Positions 37,668-46,490 of a stretch of DNA of 64,000 bases are shown here, piece by piece. The notes below the pieces were generated by a model. It did not search any database and was not told where the DNA came from. It was given only the letters and a program-made list of their open reading frames with translations. The DNA is from Fibrobacter sp. UWB16. GTDB lineage: Bacteria; Fibrobacterota; Fibrobacteria; Fibrobacterales; Fibrobacteraceae. Numbering within the stretch: the first letter of the stretch is position 1; the number at the start of each line of letters is the position of its first letter. Where the stretch lies: contig NZ_OCMS01000002.1 of the NCBI RefSeq assembly GCF_900215325.1, positions 992,001 to 1,056,000 on the forward strand, in the 5' to 3' direction. A program made the position numbers and the translations under genes.

Positions 37668-38300
37668 TTATTTATTCAAATTCAAAAACGCTTGCTTCAA
37701 TTCTCGTGTTGCTTTTTCCGGGTCTGCGGATTTCATGATAGCAGAAACGGCACAAATTCCTGAAATGCCAGAACCCTTAAGCACATCGATATTGTCCTTA
37801 TTGAGCCCGCCAATGGCATTCACCTTAATCGGCACCGCCTTCACGATAGCTTTGAGCGTATCGACACTCGTGAGGATAGTGACAACTTTAGTCGTTGTCG
37901 GATAGATAGCCCCAACACCAAGATAATCGGCCCCCTGTTCGTAAGCCTCCAAAGCCTGAGGAACAGTCTTCGTCGTTGCGCCAATTATTTTATCTGCACC
38001 CATCAACTGACGTGCGATTTTCACAGGCATGTCTGTTTGCCCCACGTGTACACCTTCTGCATCAATAGCAAGAGCCACATCAACGCGGTCATCGATAATC
38101 AGCGGGACATTATAACGCTTGGTAATTTCGTGAGTCGCAGTTGCAAGTTCCATATATTCACGAGTCGAGCGATTTTTTTCACGAAGTTGAATGAGCGTCG
38201 CTCCACCTTTGCAAGCGGCTTCAACAGTTGGCAAAAAACGTTCAGAAGGCACACTAGTGCTATCGGTAATGAAGTAGAGCGTTGTATCAAGATTTTTCAT
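37668..38300 (-). CDS. thiE: Thiamine-phosphate synthase
   Basis: 210 residues from ATG 38300; the frame is open upstream but ThiE proteins start just before LYFITD. The TIM barrel has GGATLIQLREKN (diphosphate and pyrimidine site), IIDDRVDVALAIDAEGVHVGQTDMP and VGAIYPTTTK, followed by AIGGLN. It joins hydroxymethylpyrimidine diphosphate with thiazole phosphate. It lies apart from the thiSFGH operon and has no riboswitch. The ATG has no Shine-Dalgarno; TACCTT is seven bases upstream, compatible with a leaderless message. Confidence 0.94.
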   Translation of the reverse strand: MKNLDTTLYFITDSTSVPSERFLPTVEAACKGGATLIQLREKNRSTREYMELATATHEITKRYNVPLIIDDRVDVALAIDAEGVHVGQTDMPVKIARQLMGADKIIGATTKTVPQALEAYEQGADYLGVGAIYPTTTKVVTILTSVDTLKAIVKAVPIKVNAIGGLNKDNIDVLKGSGISGICAVSAIMKSADPEKATRELKQAFLNLNK

Positions 38301-38479
38301 GTTTTTAAAGGTAGAAAAAATTGCTCTAGTTTGGAATAGAACATCTTGAAGCTTTAAATTTGTGCGCTTTCTCACGTTTATTACTTTTTTATCATAGAAA
38401 TATGTCAATTCAAAATTGCAATATATAGATTTCCATTATAAGGGTTACAAAACCCAATTAAACTATATGGAGCGATATT

Positions 38480-39256
38480 ATGAATACTATAAATTCAAAG
38501 AGGGGTATTACCCTTATGGAGCTTATGGTGGTTATCGCTATTATGGGCGTTCTTTCCTCCGTAGCGATGCCAAAGCTTTTCGGGTTCGGTGAAAAAGCAC
38601 GTGAAAAAATCGACCTGATGAAGCTTTATGACCTCAGAAACGCTATCAACATAGCGCTCATTGAAGATAGTGAAGCCATGTCAAACTATTCTCCTGTACA
38701 ATCTCAAAATGATTCAACCCGAAATAGTTTTATCACCAAACTTCACAATGGGTTATCATCAAATGGTGGTGCAGCGTTGTTTGTGATTGAATTGCGTAGC
38801 GACCTTTCAATCAATGTACAAGGTAAGCACTGGAAAGCCAATAACACGTATAACGTTTGTGAAATGGTCGGTACAGACGGAACATTCTATTCGGCTTTGA
38901 AAACCGCAAACTTTGATGGCGTTGCAGACATCATCGCCGCAAGACTTAGCGGTAATTCATGGAAATCTAGCGGAGATACTTATACTTCGAAAGAATACAA
39001 AAACGCCGAAAATAAATCGGACTACCGTACGGCTCCGAAAAAGAAGCTGTTCCAGAGTAGAGCTTTAAATATCGGAAAGTATGAGGACAATACACGTTAT
39101 ACAATGAATGTTCGTTGGACCGATCCAGACGATCCATATTCTGTCGAAGTGTTCTTGCTACCTCAAGATGGTAATTGGGAAACCGCCTATCGTTCCGATA
39201 ATGGAACATGCTTCTCTACTTACGGTAATAGAGGTTGTCGTAAGAAGAAAAAATAA
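38480..39256 (+). CDS. Type IV pilin-like prepilin
   Basis: 258 residues. A short leader ends at Gly9, followed by ITLMELMVVIAIMGVLSSVAMPKLFGFG: the prepilin peptidase site with Glu at mature position 5 and the N-terminal hydrophobic helix of type IV pilins and pseudopilins. The remaining 200 residues are a lineage-specific globular part with a cysteine near the end (CFSTYGNRGC) that could form a terminal loop. RBS GGAG is 9 bases upstream. It stands alone without pilus assembly genes. It may be part of a surface pilus used for adhesion to fibre, or of a secretion pseudopilus; context does not decide. Confidence 0.88.
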   Translation: MNTINSKRGITLMELMVVIAIMGVLSSVAMPKLFGFGEKAREKIDLMKLYDLRNAINIALIEDSEAMSNYSPVQSQNDSTRNSFITKLHNGLSSNGGAALFVIELRSDLSINVQGKHWKANNTYNVCEMVGTDGTFYSALKTANFDGVADIIAARLSGNSWKSSGDTYTSKEYKNAENKSDYRTAPKKKLFQSRALNIGKYEDNTRYTMNVRWTDPDDPYSVEVFLLPQDGNWETAYRSDNGTCFSTYGNRGCRKKKK

Positions 39257-39272
39257 TTTGCCAGAAATAACG

Positions 39273-39302
39273 AAACGCCCCGGATTTATCCGAAGCGTTT
39301 TC
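39273..39302 (+). terminator. Pilin gene terminator
   Basis: Interrupted stem AAACGC...CGGAT / ATCCG...GCGTTT followed by TCTAG. Confidence 0.7.
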
Positions 39303-39353
39303 TAGTAACTGCGGCAAGAGCACGAACTTAATAGAAACGGTGCCGAAAGCGCA

Positions 39354-40616
39354 TTACACGTACAAGTAGTCGTTCAGCACGGGCTGCATGCCTTCGCTGC
39401 TCATGTCGGCGTACATCTTGTCGATGCTGCGGCCGTCATTGATTTCGAACTGTTCATCGCCACCTTCCCCATCGTCGTGACCACTGTATTTGCTTTCGTG
39501 GTCGCCAATGCCGGTCGAGACGCCTGCGGAAATCTTCGTGGCAGCAATTTTCACAATGCCATTGCGGAATTCCTTGCTTTCGCGGCTCGAAACAGTGATA
39601 CCCACGAACGGAAGGAAAATGCGGTAGGCGCATAGCACCTGACAAAGTTCCTTTTCGTGAACGTCAAGCGGACTGATTTTTTCGTTGTTCACAATCGGGC
39701 GGAGACGCGGGCAGCTGAGGCTCATTTCGGCATGCGGGTACTTCTTTTGCAAGTAGTAAACATGCAGAGCACTTGCGAGTGCATCACGGCGGAAGTCCGA
39801 AAGTCCAAGAAGTGCCGAAAATCCGCAGCCGCGCATGCCACCCATGAGGGCGCGTTCCTGAGAATCAAAGCGGTACGGGAATACGCGCTTGTGACCGAGT
39901 AAATGAAGTTGTTCGTAACGCTTGCGGTCATACGTTTCCTGGAATACGGTTACGTAATCGACGCCACATTCATGCAGGTACTTGTATTCGTCGACATTCA
40001 CCGGGTAGACTTCGACACCCACGAGCTTGAAGTACTTGCGGGCAAGCTTGCAGGCTTCACCGATGTATTCGACACTGCTTTTAGCGCGGCTTTCGCCCGT
40101 GAGCAACAAGACTTCTTCCATGCCACTGTCGGCGATGACCTTCATCTCGTGCTCAATCTGTTCCATGTTCAACTGCATACGCTTAATGTGATTGTAGCAG
40201 TTGAAACCGCAATAGACGCAGTAGTTTTCGCAGTAGTTTGCAATATAGAGCGGCGTAAAGAGATAGACGTTATTGCCAAAATGGCGGCCCGTCTCAATCT
40301 TTGCCTTGGCTGCCATCTGTTCAAGGAACGGAGCAGCCGCAGGAGAAAGCAAAGCCTTGAAATCTTCAATAGAGCAAGTGTCATGCTGCAAGGCGAATTG
40401 AACATCGCGTGCGGTGTACTTGGACGCATCATAGCTTTCAAATGCGTCAAGAACCTTGTCGCGAATGTCGGATTGAATCACTTCCATTCCCGGCAAGTAT
40501 TCCATGATGTCCGTACGGACAGACGGATCTGTTTCAATTCTGTGCTTGCGTTCTAGAGCCGCCGGCGAGAGATTTCCAGAATCAAAAAAGTAATTGTTGT
40601 CTTTGCGTTCGGCCAT
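39354..40616 (-). CDS. thiH: 2-iminoacetate synthase (radical SAM)
   Basis: 420 residues. The radical SAM cluster motif C-X3-C-X2-C appears as YCENYCVYCGFN near residue 134, and the C-terminal ThiH/BATS domain follows. It cleaves tyrosine to dehydroglycine and p-cresol, giving the glycine-imine for the thiazole, the anaerobic alternative to ThiO. It begins one base after thiG and is the last gene of thiSFGH. Confidence 0.96.
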   Translation of the reverse strand: MAERKDNNYFFDSGNLSPAALERKHRIETDPSVRTDIMEYLPGMEVIQSDIRDKVLDAFESYDASKYTARDVQFALQHDTCSIEDFKALLSPAAAPFLEQMAAKAKIETGRHFGNNVYLFTPLYIANYCENYCVYCGFNCYNHIKRMQLNMEQIEHEMKVIADSGMEEVLLLTGESRAKSSVEYIGEACKLARKYFKLVGVEVYPVNVDEYKYLHECGVDYVTVFQETYDRKRYEQLHLLGHKRVFPYRFDSQERALMGGMRGCGFSALLGLSDFRRDALASALHVYYLQKKYPHAEMSLSCPRLRPIVNNEKISPLDVHEKELCQVLCAYRIFLPFVGITVSSRESKEFRNGIVKIAATKISAGVSTGIGDHESKYSGHDDGEGGDEQFEINDGRSIDKMYADMSSEGMQPVLNDYLYV

Positions 40617-40617
40617 T

Positions 40618-41394
40618 TTAATCCCTCAAGAATCCTGTAAGCGGATCAGAGGCAGATGCCCCACGAGAAAGCACACGGCCAAGCCCGGCGAGATAAGCCT
40701 TGCGGCCTGCTTCAATAGCAAGTTTGAATGCAGAAGCCATCTGCGTAATGTCGCCCGCTGTTGCAAGAGCGGTGTTAGCCATAATGGCGGCTGCGCCCAT
40801 TTCCATGGCAGCACAAGCTTCGGACGGTTTGCCAATACCCGCATCCACGATAATCGGGAGTTCGATTTCGTCAATCAAAATCTGGATAAAGTCTCTCGTG
40901 CAAAGACCCTTGTTTGAACCAATCGGCGATGCAAGAGGCATCACGGCAGCTGCACCGGCATTCACGAGGTCGCGAGCCACATTCAAATCCGGGTACATGT
41001 ACGGCATCACCACAAAGCCTTCCTTTGCAAGCGTTTCGGTAGCTTTGATGGTTTCGGCATTGTCCGGGAGCAAGTACTTGGTATCGCGCATGATTTCAAT
41101 CTTCACGAAGTCGCCGCAACCGAGTTCACGGGAAAGTCTTGCAATGCGCACAGCTTCTTCGGCATTGCGAGCGCCCGACGTATTCGGCAAAAGCGTAACA
41201 TTTTTCGGAATGTAGTCAAGGATGTTTTCGTGTTCCTTCGTGTTTGCACGGCGAACGGCAAGCGTTACAATTTGAGCGCCTGCATCCTTGACCGCAGCTT
41301 CAATGAGCTTGAGGGAATACTTTCCAGAACCGAGAATAAAACGAGAATCAAATTCATGACCGCCAATAACAAGTTTGTCAGAATTCATTTGCAT
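40618..41394 (-). CDS. thiG: Thiazole synthase
   Basis: 258 residues of a TIM barrel: FILGSGKYS at the start, Lys98 in [10 protein letters not shown] forms the imine with deoxyxylulose phosphate, and [27 protein letters not shown] holds the phosphate site. It assembles the thiazole ring from deoxyxylulose phosphate, iminoacetate and ThiS thiocarboxylate. ATG 41394 follows AAAGGA; a second ATG two codons on is an alternative. It follows thiF by 10 bases. Confidence 0.96.
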   Translation of the reverse strand: MQMNSDKLVIGGHEFDSRFILGSGKYSLKLIEAAVKDAGAQIVTLAVRRANTKEHENILDYIPKNVTLLPNTSGARNAEEAVRIARLSRELGCGDFVKIEIMRDTKYLLPDNAETIKATETLAKEGFVVMPYMYPDLNVARDLVNAGAAAVMPLASPIGSNKGLCTRDFIQILIDEIELPIIVDAGIGKPSEACAAMEMGAAAIMANTALATAGDITQMASAFKLAIEAGRKAYLAGLGRVLSRGASASDPLTGFLRD

Positions 41395-41404
41395 GTCCTT
41401 TATG

Positions 41405-42052
41405 TTAAACTTCTAGACCGGCAATAATCCGGATAATCGTGAGCGCCTCATGCGCTGCGCAAATCTGCACGCGTGGAGCTAGGAGCGCAAGTCCTTGAGT
41501 CACGTCGCTCTTGCCATCGCCACAGAGGTAAAAATGTTTTGAAATCTTACGTGTCTTGATGGAATTCGCATCGTCCGTGCCTGCCATTCCAGAGGCGGCA
41601 ACGAGATATTTTTGCGGATACTTTTCAAGCACAGCGTTTACAAGCATCGACTTTGTTTCGGGATTATCAAATGCTTCGCATACAACATCGGCGTTAGTCA
41701 CGAACTTGTCGATGTTTTCTTCCGTGATTTTTTCGTCGTATGCTTCAAACTCTGTGTACGGTGCTATTTCTTTCAAATTTTCGACGAGCGCAAACGCTTT
41801 AGGCTCTCCAACCTGAGATGCCTTGTACTGCTGGCGTTGCAAGTTCGTCACGTCAATACGGTCAAAATCCACGAGAATGAGCTTCTTGATGCCTGCGCGA
41901 GCGAGATTGATGGCGACGTTAGAGCCTAGTCCACCAACGCCACAAATTGCAACTGTGGTCTGTTCAAGTTTCTGAACGATTTGTTCGCCCTGCTTTTGTA
42001 CGAGTGCGCGTCGGAACTCTTCCCTGCTCGGGATTTTATTGCAGGTCATCAC
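41405..42052 (-). CDS. thiF: ThiS adenylyltransferase
   Basis: 215 residues of the E1/MoeB/ThiF family with [20 protein letters not shown] (ATP loop) and [17 protein letters not shown]. It adenylates the C-terminal glycine of ThiS. It is shorter than E. coli ThiF and lacks the zinc-binding CXXC pair and the C-terminal sulfur-relay region, as in the short clostridial ThiF paralogs. Its ATG overlaps the thiS stop by four bases. Confidence 0.93.
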   Translation of the reverse strand: MMTCNKIPSREEFRRALVQKQGEQIVQKLEQTTVAICGVGGLGSNVAINLARAGIKKLILVDFDRIDVTNLQRQQYKASQVGEPKAFALVENLKEIAPYTEFEAYDEKITEENIDKFVTNADVVCEAFDNPETKSMLVNAVLEKYPQKYLVAASGMAGTDDANSIKTRKISKHFYLCGDGKSDVTQGLALLAPRVQICAAHEALTIIRIIAGLEV

Positions 42053-42255
42053 CCGCCTCCAACAAAGTTCACAACTTCGACGACATCCCCCGCTTCGAGG
42101 ACGACCTCAGCATACTTTGATTTGGGGACGATTTCCAAATTGCGCTCAACGGCGATGCGTTTTGTATCGTAATTTGCGGACGCCAAATATTCGGCAATGG
42201 TCATGCCTGCTGCCGCGACGTTTTCACCGTTGATTTTGACTGGATTTGAGTTCAA
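42049..42255 (-). CDS. thiS: Sulfur carrier protein ThiS, TTG start
   Basis: 68 residues with the ubiquitin-like fold and the functional C-terminus ending VVNFVGGG, whose last Gly-Gly is activated by ThiF and loaded with sulfur. The start is TTG at 42255; GGGAGG lies five bases upstream and forms part of the 3' strand of riboswitch stem P1. First gene of thiSFGH. Confidence 0.9.
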   Translation of the reverse strand: MNSNPVKINGENVAAAGMTIAEYLASANYDTKRIAVERNLEIVPKSKYAEVVLEAGDVVEVVNFVGGG

Positions 42256-42261
42256 TGGAAC

Positions 42262-42343
42262 CTCCCTACGTTGGCATTATCCAAATCAGGTTCGGTCGAA
42301 GTTTTCAACTTCCTCTCAGCCCGTTTTACGAGCTCCCGTAAGC
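42262..42343 (-). ncRNA. TPP riboswitch
   Basis: Minus strand contains the thi-box core: GGGCTGAGAGG (pyrimidine-binding J3-2) and later ACCTGATTTGGATAATGCCA then GTAGGGA (diphosphate-binding arm). P1 pairs CTTACG with CGTAGG; P2 pairs AGCTCG with CGGGCT. The Shine-Dalgarno of thiS (GGGAGG) abuts and overlaps the 3' side of P1 and there is no terminator between the aptamer and thiS, so control is most likely translational. Confidence 0.95.
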
Positions 42344-42349
42344 GCCATA

Positions 42350-42378
42350 AAATTAACTATTGGAGATGTATTTGGCAA
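42350..42378 (-). promoter_or_regulatory. Promoter of the thiSFGH operon
   Basis: Minus strand TTGCCA, 17-base spacer, TAATTT, then TATGGCGC leading directly into the riboswitch. Confidence 0.65.
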
Positions 42379-42413
42379 CTAACTTGGGGCTTTGCCACGC
42401 TTTTTCTAAAAGC

Positions 42414-42444
42414 AAAAATGCCCCGCAGTGCGGAGCATTTTCAA
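42414..42444 (-). terminator. Terminator of the small basic protein gene
   Basis: Stem AAAATGCTCCGC / GCGGGGCATTTT, three-base loop, followed by TTGCTTTT on the minus strand. Confidence 0.85.
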
Positions 42445-42463
42445 AAGATTTTGAGAAGTAAGA

Positions 42464-42772
42464 TTACTTATCCTTAGCAAATTTCTTAGAGGCGGCCTTG
42501 ACCTTCGGATCGTTCTGAGCGTCCTTGATCTTCTGCTTGATACCATCTTCGATGGACTTCTTGAGCTTTGCGGCAAGGTTGGGGAAACGATCTTCCAGGG
42601 AATCACTAAAGACAGCCGGCTTCTTTGCAGCAGCAGGAGCACCACCCTTGCGCTTGCCGTTGAACGGGCGCTTTTTCTTGGACGGAGCCTTCTTTACTTG
42701 AGATTTTTCTTGGGATTTTGTTTCCTGAGGCTTAACTTCTTCTGTGGATTTGACTTCTGCTTCTTCTGCCAT
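42464..42772 (-). CDS. Small Lys/Ala-rich basic protein, unknown
   Basis: 102 residues. The first 50 are low-complexity Glu, Lys, Pro and Ser (with KKKRPFNGKRKGGAPAAAKK in the middle), the second half is a predicted helix (LEDRFPNLAAKLKKSIEDGIKQKIKDA). Strongly basic centre suggests nucleic-acid binding, but no family is recognised. A good promoter (TTGCAA-N16-TATCTT) and SD AGAGG lie upstream, and a terminator lies downstream, so it is a real single-gene unit. Confidence 0.7.
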   Translation of the reverse strand: MAEEAEVKSTEEVKPQETKSQEKSQVKKAPSKKKRPFNGKRKGGAPAAAKKPAVFSDSLEDRFPNLAAKLKKSIEDGIKQKIKDAQNDPKVKAASKKFAKDK

Positions 42773-42812
42773 ATATATACCTCTTGGAAAATTGTTTAAG
42801 TTGACGGGCGCA

Positions 42813-42840
42813 AAGATAGTAAAAAACTATGAAATTGCAA
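42813..42840 (-). promoter_or_regulatory. Promoter of the small basic protein gene
   Basis: Minus strand TTGCAA, 16-base spacer, TATCTT, then TGCGCC. The leader is about 35 bases and contains AAGAGG before the ATG. Confidence 0.6.
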
Positions 42841-42857
42841 GTGAACACGCTATGGTC

Positions 42858-42938
42858 CTTAGTTATTAGTCAGTAGTCGTTAGCCAAATTGCCGTACCTT
42901 TTGAGGCATCATCAACTATTGACCAATGACTATTGACT
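42858..42938. repeat. Imperfect palindromic repeat (TAGTTATTAGTCATT family), second copy
   Basis: Left arm CCTTAGTTATTAGTCAGTAG and right arm AACTATTGACCAATGACTAT then TGACTAGG are approximate inverted copies. Related to 14483-14582. It lies just downstream of mnmG. Confidence 0.55.
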
Positions 42939-44838
42939 AGGTTCTAGATTCAATCCAATGCGCGAGGACTGTGATGTCGGCGGGGCGCACACCAGGCACG
43001 CGGCTAGCTTGCCCAAGCGTTAGCGGTTTGTGGGCGTTGAGGCGCTGGCGGCTTTCGATGCTGATGGCCGTAATGGACATGTAATCGAAGTCCGGCGAGA
43101 GCTTGACCTTTTCCATCTTCTTCTGGTCGTCAATTTCGCGTTCCTGGCGATCGAAGAAACCGGCATAGAGTTCTTCGGCGTACATGTACCACTGGTCACG
43201 GCGCGTGATTTTTGCATCCGGTGCAGCCACCTTGAAGAAGGTTTCGGGGTCGATTCCCGGACGGCGGAGCACGTTGATCCAGCGGGTACGTTCGGAGGCG
43301 AGAGCCTGACCGCCCGCTTCAAGAATCGTATTTGCTTCTTCCGGCGTTGCAGATGTTTCCGTAAATTGCGTCTTGAGACTTGCCATGAGGTCGCGGCGGC
43401 GAGTCCAGTCTTCCCAATCGCGGTCGCTGATCATTCCAATCTTGCGGGCTTTTTCCTTGAGGCGCATTTCGGCATTGTCGCTGCGGAGGAACAGACGGTA
43501 TTCCGCACGGCTCGTAAACATGCGATACGGTTCATCGAGCAAAATGTTCACGAGGTCATCGACCATCACGCCGAGATAGCTTTCGGAGCGCCCGAGAATG
43601 AACGGTTCCTCGCCCTTGACCTTGAGTGCAGCGTTGATACCAGCCATAAGGCCCTGACCGGCGGCTTCTTCGTAACCGCTTGTGCCGCAGACCTGACCTG
43701 CAAAATAGAGTCCAGGAACATTCTTGCATTCGAACGTCGGGTAAAGTTGCGTGGCATCAACGGAATCGTATTCCACAGCGTAACCGATTTGGAGCACTTT
43801 CGCGCGGGTAAGGCCCGGAATCGTGTGGATGGCAGCAAGCTGGATGTCTGCCGGCAAGCTCGAACTGAAACCGTTGATGTACACACGTCCGATGTCAGCC
43901 TGTTCCGGTTCGAGGAACAGCTGGTGCCCGTCGCGGTCGCCGAAACGGTTGATTTTATCTTCGATACTCGGGCAGTAGCGCGGGCCCTTGCCGTGGATAC
44001 GGCCGCTGAACATCGGGCTATCCTTAAAGCCACTGCGCAGAATATCATGCGTCTTGATGTTTGTGCGCGTAATCCAGCAGACGCAATCGTTGCGTATAAA
44101 CTTGTTAATTTGGTCACCCCAGAACTTGTCGGGAGTTGCACCGTCAAAATGGCGGTCGCTCATCGGCCACGGGTGCTCGTCGCCGTGCTGCACGTCGCAT
44201 TCGTTAAAGTCGATAGAATCTGGATCCAAACGGCTTGGCGTACCTGTTTTAAGGCGGCGCAAGCGGATGCCGTTTTTCGCAAGGCATTCCGAAAGTTTGT
44301 CTGCACTCGGTTCTCCCACTCGCCCACCGATGCTCGTTTCAAGCCCGGTGAACATCTTGGAGGCAAGGAACGTTCCGCTCGTCACCACAATCGCACGAGT
44401 GATATAGCGGTCGCCGTTTAAAAGCGTGAGTTCCAAGCGGCCGTCGTTCATGCGTTCAAACGATGCAAGTTCGCCTTGAATCAGCGTGAGTCCCGGCAAG
44501 CTTTCCATTGTCTCGCGGGCAACTTCGCTGTAATACTTCATATCGCATTGCGCACGCGGTCCCCAGACAGCGGGGCCCTTGCTCATGTTGAGCATGCGGA
44601 ACTGGATGCCCGCCTTGTCAGTCAAAAGCCCCATGAGACCACCGAGAGCATCGATATCGCGAACAATTTGACCTTTAGCAACGCCACCCACAGCAGGGTT
44701 GCACGACATTCTACCAATTGCGTTCAAATCCATCGTGAGCATGGCGGTTTTGACACCAATCTTCCATGCGGCATGCGTGGCTTCAATACCGGCGTGACCG
44801 CCACCGACGACGACAACATCAAATTCTGCGATAATCAT
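42937..44838 (-). CDS. mnmG: tRNA uridine-5-carboxymethylaminomethyl modification enzyme MnmG
   Basis: 633 residues. FAD motif VVVVGGGHAGIEATHAAWK at the start, NPAVGGVAKGQIVRDIDALGG (near 48) and RLKTGTPSRL (near 198), all MnmG signatures; GLYFAGQVCGTSGYEEAAGQGL is the second FAD contact. With MnmE it modifies U34 of tRNAs using methylene-THF and glycine. The ATG at 44838 has no Shine-Dalgarno; TAAATT-TGGCGC directly precedes it, suggesting a leaderless transcript. Confidence 0.97.
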   Translation of the reverse strand: MIIAEFDVVVVGGGHAGIEATHAAWKIGVKTAMLTMDLNAIGRMSCNPAVGGVAKGQIVRDIDALGGLMGLLTDKAGIQFRMLNMSKGPAVWGPRAQCDMKYYSEVARETMESLPGLTLIQGELASFERMNDGRLELTLLNGDRYITRAIVVTSGTFLASKMFTGLETSIGGRVGEPSADKLSECLAKNGIRLRRLKTGTPSRLDPDSIDFNECDVQHGDEHPWPMSDRHFDGATPDKFWGDQINKFIRNDCVCWITRTNIKTHDILRSGFKDSPMFSGRIHGKGPRYCPSIEDKINRFGDRDGHQLFLEPEQADIGRVYINGFSSSLPADIQLAAIHTIPGLTRAKVLQIGYAVEYDSVDATQLYPTFECKNVPGLYFAGQVCGTSGYEEAAGQGLMAGINAALKVKGEEPFILGRSESYLGVMVDDLVNILLDEPYRMFTSRAEYRLFLRSDNAEMRLKEKARKIGMISDRDWEDWTRRRDLMASLKTQFTETSATPEEANTILEAGGQALASERTRWINVLRRPGIDPETFFKVAAPDAKITRRDQWYMYAEELYAGFFDRQEREIDDQKKMEKVKLSPDFDYMSITAISIESRQRLNAHKPLTLGQASRVPGVRPADITVLAHWIESRT

Positions 44839-44850
44839 GCGCCAAATTTA
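44839..44850 (-). promoter_or_regulatory. Probable -10 element of mnmG, TSS at the ATG
   Basis: Minus strand TAAATT-TGGCGC-ATG, identical to the FNT gene for 12 bases. Confidence 0.45.
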
Positions 44851-44946
44851 AAAAATATGAATCAATACGGCTATAGAAAAAACGCACTACAAAAAAGAAC
44901 ACATCCCGCGTTTACGAGATGCGTTTTAACAAGACTGTGTAAGGGG

Positions 44947-45080
44947 ATTCCCGCTCGGAGGCGGGAATGACAAGTGTCGAGCGAGCCAAGCACAGAAAGT
45001 TCAGAGGATTCCCGCTTACTTCGACTGCGAACACTTCGACATTGCTCAGTACAGGCAGCACAGGCTCAGGCGGGAATGAC
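44947..45080. repeat. Two GTCAT-flanked hairpin repeats (ATTCCCGC stems)
   Basis: First: ATTCCCGC 44947-44954 with GCGGGAAT 44961-44968. Second: ATTCCCGC 45008-45015 with GCGGGAAT 45070-45077, whose 54-base loop contains ACTTCGAC and CAGGCAGCACAGGC strings. Both end GCGGGAATGAC. Confidence 0.65.
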
Positions 45081-45099
45081 TGAATGCCGAGACCAAAGA

Positions 45100-46416
45100 T
45101 TACTTCTTGGCCTTTGCCTTAGCGTCTTTCTTTACTTCCTGCTTCGGTTCGACCTTTGCAGAATCAGCAGCCGGCTTCTTGACTTCGATCTTCCATTCGA
45201 CGTTCTTGCCTTGGAGAAGTTCAGCAATTTCCTTCTTCAAGTCATCCTTTTCGCGTTCGAATGCAGCGTACTGCTTGTACGAGCCATCCGGGTTCACGAG
45301 ATAGACCTTTGGAACGTAGCCATCGCTATAAAGTTCACCGAACTGGCGGGATTCATCCCACATAACGCTGATCGTTTCGTCAAACTTGGCATCGTCGATA
45401 AAGCGACGAATACCCGGCTTATTGTTTCCACCGCTAGCGATAGCAACTGTGGTAAGACCCTTCGGAGCAAATTCCTTTGCAATTTCGAGAATCTGCGGAG
45501 CGGCGTGTGCGCAGTGACCACAAGTAGCGGAGAAGTAGAACATGAGGAGCGGCTTACCTGCATAAGCACTCAAGTCTTCGCCCTTGACCGTAACGCCAGA
45601 AGCCTTCACCTTGAAATTCATCTTGGCCGGCATACCATTGGCAAGCGTGTCACCACGGAGAGATGCGACTTCTGCTTTGAGCTTTTCTTCTTCTTCCTGC
45701 TGCTTCTTATTCATTTCTTCACGGATTGTCTTCAATTTTTCTGTAAAGCGATCACCCACAGCCTTAAGAGAATCATCCGAGAGAACCAACGTTACCGTCG
45801 AATCACGATGCTTCTTGCCAGCATCGCGAAGACCGAGAACAAAATATTCCGCATCAAATTGAGTCTGGAACTGGCGGCCAATGCTAAAGAACTGGTTACC
45901 GAACTGAGCACCGACAACATAGGAGAACTTCTGCTGTTCAGAAGCATTTGCCTGGAGCATGACCTTTTCGTTCTTGACTGCCGGAGCGGCTTCAACCGGC
46001 AAAGCCTTGCGGAGAGAATCCACATAAGCACGGATTTGCTCGTCGTTCATACCCTTAACAACAGCGGTATCCGGCTGGGTTTTGAAATAACGTTCACGCA
46101 TAGATTGCTGAACACGTCTGCTAACAGCAGCAATGGAATCCTGCGGAAGCTGGAGCTTAGCCGTAGAATCGTTCAAGTTTGCCAAAGCATCGCGGAAACC
46201 CTGAACCGTAACATCTTCATCAATGCCATGACCCGTCTGCCACGGAAGATTCGTAAAATTCTGAAGACCGAACTGAGCACCAAGCATGTAGGCAAACTTT
46301 TCGTCATCTGTAGAGTTCGGCGTAACAGCAGCAACCTTAGCAATCGGTTTCTGGGCTTCACCGCATGCAACCAAAGCAAGAGCGGCTGCACCAAGAGCAA
46401 TCTTTTTCAGTTTCAT
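45100..46416 (-). CDS. Lipoprotein with two FKBP_N-like domains fused to a TlpA-type thioredoxin
   Basis: 438 residues. Lipoprotein signal ending ALVACG (Cys at about 18). Two consecutive copies of an FKBP_N/Mip-type dimerisation domain follow: DDEKFAYMLGAQFGLQ...VQGFRDALANL (about 35-115) and EQQKFSYVVGAQFGNQ...VLGLRDAG (about 160-240). A charged coiled coil (MNKKQQEEEEKLKAEV) leads into a TlpA/ResA-like domain (about 260-405) with redox motif Cys299-Gly-His-Cys302 and VPKVYLVNPDGS. The C-terminus is Lys-rich. No FKBP PPIase catalytic domain is present. It probably acts on disulfides in the periplasm as a dimer. CGHC is the motif of eukaryotic PDI. Domain calls are by eye. Confidence 0.8.
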   Translation of the reverse strand: MKLKKIALGAAALALVACGEAQKPIAKVAAVTPNSTDDEKFAYMLGAQFGLQNFTNLPWQTGHGIDEDVTVQGFRDALANLNDSTAKLQLPQDSIAAVSRRVQQSMRERYFKTQPDTAVVKGMNDEQIRAYVDSLRKALPVEAAPAVKNEKVMLQANASEQQKFSYVVGAQFGNQFFSIGRQFQTQFDAEYFVLGLRDAGKKHRDSTVTLVLSDDSLKAVGDRFTEKLKTIREEMNKKQQEEEEKLKAEVASLRGDTLANGMPAKMNFKVKASGVTVKGEDLSAYAGKPLLMFYFSATCGHCAHAAPQILEIAKEFAPKGLTTVAIASGGNNKPGIRRFIDDAKFDETISVMWDESRQFGELYSDGYVPKVYLVNPDGSYKQYAAFEREKDDLKKEIAELLQGKNVEWKIEVKKPAADSAKVEPKQEVKKDAKAKAKK

Positions 46417-46490
46417 TTTTTTAGACTCCTAAGTCAAAAAATCTTTAGGAATGCACCCATTCCTATTATCGCGCTTTAATATACATATTT

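Noticed and set aside
38301-38408. 36-residue N-terminal extension of ThiE
   Set aside because: Not part of the ThiE fold and without a ribosome site.
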